Source: a bacterium | Lineage (GTDB): Bacteria; Ratteibacteria; UBA8468; B48-G9; JAFGKM01 | Assembly (NCBI GenBank): GCA_023230585.1 | Contig: JALNXB010000077.1 | Coordinates: forward strand, 1 to 7,350 | Length of the DNA stretch: 7,350 bases | Reading direction: 5' to 3' | Shown: positions 6,151-7,350 of the stretch, piece by piece | Position numbering within the stretch: the first letter of the stretch is position 1 | Layout of the letters: each line of letters opens with the position of its first letter | The notes under the pieces: generated by a model | Databases searched by the model: none | What the model saw: only the letters and a program-made list of their open reading frames with translations | What the model was told of the DNA's origin: nothing | Position numbers and translations under genes: made by a program

Positions 6151-7350
6151 TTAAGTTCTATTCAAAGCAAGAAGGGCTGCTCCCTTACCTGCAGATTCGA
6201 GAACATCGGAAATAACGACCTCCTTCCCTGTAAGGTTTTTTACCATTTTGGGAAGAAGCGGTTCTTTGGTTGCGCCCCCAACCATAAAAAGACGATGGAC
6301 AGGGTTAACTTCTTCAATATCTTTTAGTCTATTATGAAGTCTCATCACAAGAGATTTTATAGTTGCCTGATAAATTTCAGCTCCTGTTGTGGACAAACTA
6401 ATATTTTTAATTACACCTTCACCGAGAGAAAAATCTGGAATAACCTCAGCATTGAGAGGCAATTCGGTGTCAAAATTATCAATTTTTAAATTGTTTCTCA
6501 TCCACCCCAAAATAATACCAGCGTTTCCTATAGAGGACATAAGCCCAAACATTTTGTTTTGGGTATTTCTTCCGGGGGTCCATCCTTTCTTTGAAAGAAA
6601 AGTTAACTTATTAGATGTAATTAAAAGAACCCAAGCAGTCCCGCAGGAGAGCAGACAATCTCCGCTTTTTGTTGCACCAGCTCCAAGGGAAGCACAATAT
6701 TGGTCGTGCCCACCTGAAACAACAGGCGTTCCTTCTAAAACGTTTATCTGTTGAGAAACTTTTTTTGTTACAGTACCACCAACTTGATTTGAGTTAAGAA
6801 GTTCTGGAAGATTCTTATTTTCAAGCCCAGATATTCTTAATATATCTTCATCCCAGAACCCAGAGTTAATATTATATATACAACTCATCTGTGCAGATGT
6901 TGGGTCTAAAAAAAAGCGGTCAGTAAGTTTATAATTAATATAGTCTGCAACAAAAGAAATCCTATCGATTTTTTGGGAAACAGAAGGATGGTTCACAGAT
7001 ATCCATTTTAATACAGCAGGCGGTGACCATCCTTTCAAATTATGACCAGTTTTAAGATAAAAATAGTTTGATTCCTCTTTTTGAGAGATTTGTTCAGCTT
7101 CGCTTCTACCTCTATTATCCAACCAGGTGATTCCGCTCATAAGGGGAGTTATATCTTTACTCAAGGGAACAAAAGTGCCTCCCTGGCTACTAACCCCAAT
7201 TGCCTCAATATCTTTTGGGTCCCAACCTATTTTTTTATGTAATTTTTCTATAGCTAAAACTAAAGATTCCCACCAACTTTCTGCATCTTGTTCAACTATC
7301 CCAGGTCCTCGATGGTATATTGGGGTAGGGTGGGAAGCAGAAGCCAATAA
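6151..7350 (-). CDS. FGGY-family carbohydrate kinase, N-terminus beyond window edge
   Basis: This cytoplasmic ATP-dependent kinase should phosphorylate a sugar, most often a ketose such as a xylulose, ribulose or rhamnulose type. The frame stays open to the right edge and the first phosphate-binding motif (D-GTT) is absent, so about 30-40 residues are probably missing. Counting from the codon at 7347, visible marks are the IVEQDAESWW segment (17-26), GVSSQGG (51-57), SGITWLDNRG (71-80), the catalytic-base aspartate D215 in SGGHDQY, the nucleotide-site SCGTAW (234-239), the FGGY C-domain segment TGAEIYQATIKSL (321-333), MVGGATKEPLLPKMV (355-369) and SAGKGAALLA (385-394). The stretch after D215 is about 183 residues, shorter than in E. 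coli xylulokinase as I recall it, and no P-Y-L-x-G-E-R loop is found where most relatives have it. TTG at 7347 could start a shorter protein but would lack the first ATP motif, so I do not accept it. The substrate cannot be named. Confidence 0.88.
   Translation of the reverse strand, partial: LLASASHPTPIYHRGPGIVEQDAESWWESLVLAIEKLHKKIGWDPKDIEAIGVSSQGGTFVPLSKDITPLMSGITWLDNRGRSEAEQISQKEESNYFYLKTGHNLKGWSPPAVLKWISVNHPSVSQKIDRISFVADYINYKLTDRFFLDPTSAQMSCIYNINSGFWDEDILRISGLENKNLPELLNSNQVGGTVTKKVSQQINVLEGTPVVSGGHDQYCASLGAGATKSGDCLLSCGTAWVLLITSNKLTFLSKKGWTPGRNTQNKMFGLMSSIGNAGIILGWMRNNLKIDNFDTELPLNAEVIPDFSLGEGVIKNISLSTTGAEIYQATIKSLVMRLHNRLKDIEEVNPVHRLFMVGGATKEPLLPKMVKNLTGKEVVISDVLESAGKGAALLALNRT

Noticed and set aside
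5944..6327. Plus-strand 127-codon open frame spanning the kinase/giant-gene junction
   Set aside because: It is antisense to two well-supported genes, including the signal peptide and ribosome site. Its translation shows no domain or membrane pattern.
6389..6754. Plus-strand 121-codon open frame inside the kinase
   Set aside because: It is antisense to conserved FGGY motifs, and its translation resembles no family I know.
7345..7347. TTG at 7347 as the true kinase start
   Set aside because: The frame is open to the edge, and the first phosphate-binding motif of FGGY kinases would be missing. The gene most likely starts outside the window.

Overview
The window carries three genes, all on the minus strand and read from right to left. 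They are an edge-truncated FGGY-family sugar kinase (7350-6151), a 1489-residue secreted protein that looks like a PcRGLX/YetA-type (PL26-like) polysaccharide-active enzyme with a LamG-type C-terminus (6137-1668), and a class III PLP-dependent aminotransferase (1566-220). No RNA gene, CRISPR array or insertion sequence is visible. The last 219 bases (1-219) are non-coding and contain several short dyad repeats.

Layout: the kinase stop and the GTG start of the large gene are 13 bases apart. The ribosome binding site of the large gene lies inside that gap, so the two are almost certainly co-transcribed. A 101-base gap separates the large gene from the aminotransferase. It holds a 13-bp imperfect hairpin (12 paired, two of them G-U in the minus-strand RNA), a TATAAT box and two purine-rich Shine-Dalgarno-like stretches. 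The aminotransferase may therefore be read from the operon, from its own promoter, or both.

How the genes may work together (inference): the large protein is exported and acts on a polysaccharide, possibly a pectin or rhamnogalacturonan-like polymer, and the cytoplasmic kinase phosphorylates a released and isomerised sugar. The aminotransferase has no obvious step in such a pathway. It may make or use an amino acid or amino sugar, or may simply be a neighbour.

Organism: the coding DNA is AT-rich (one sampled 60-base line is 33% GC), genes use strong AGGAG ribosome sites and the standard code, and the export signal is a plain Sec signal. The intergenic repeats are of kinds I remember from many environmental bacterial genomes. 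Very large secreted LamG-bearing carbohydrate-active proteins beside sugar kinases are common in Omnitrophota and the Planctomycetota/Lentisphaerota/Verrucomicrobiota group. I would guess an uncultured bacterium of that kind, with low confidence. The most notable item is the domain architecture of the large protein, in which a LamG-like fold appears to be split by a second beta-sandwich domain.
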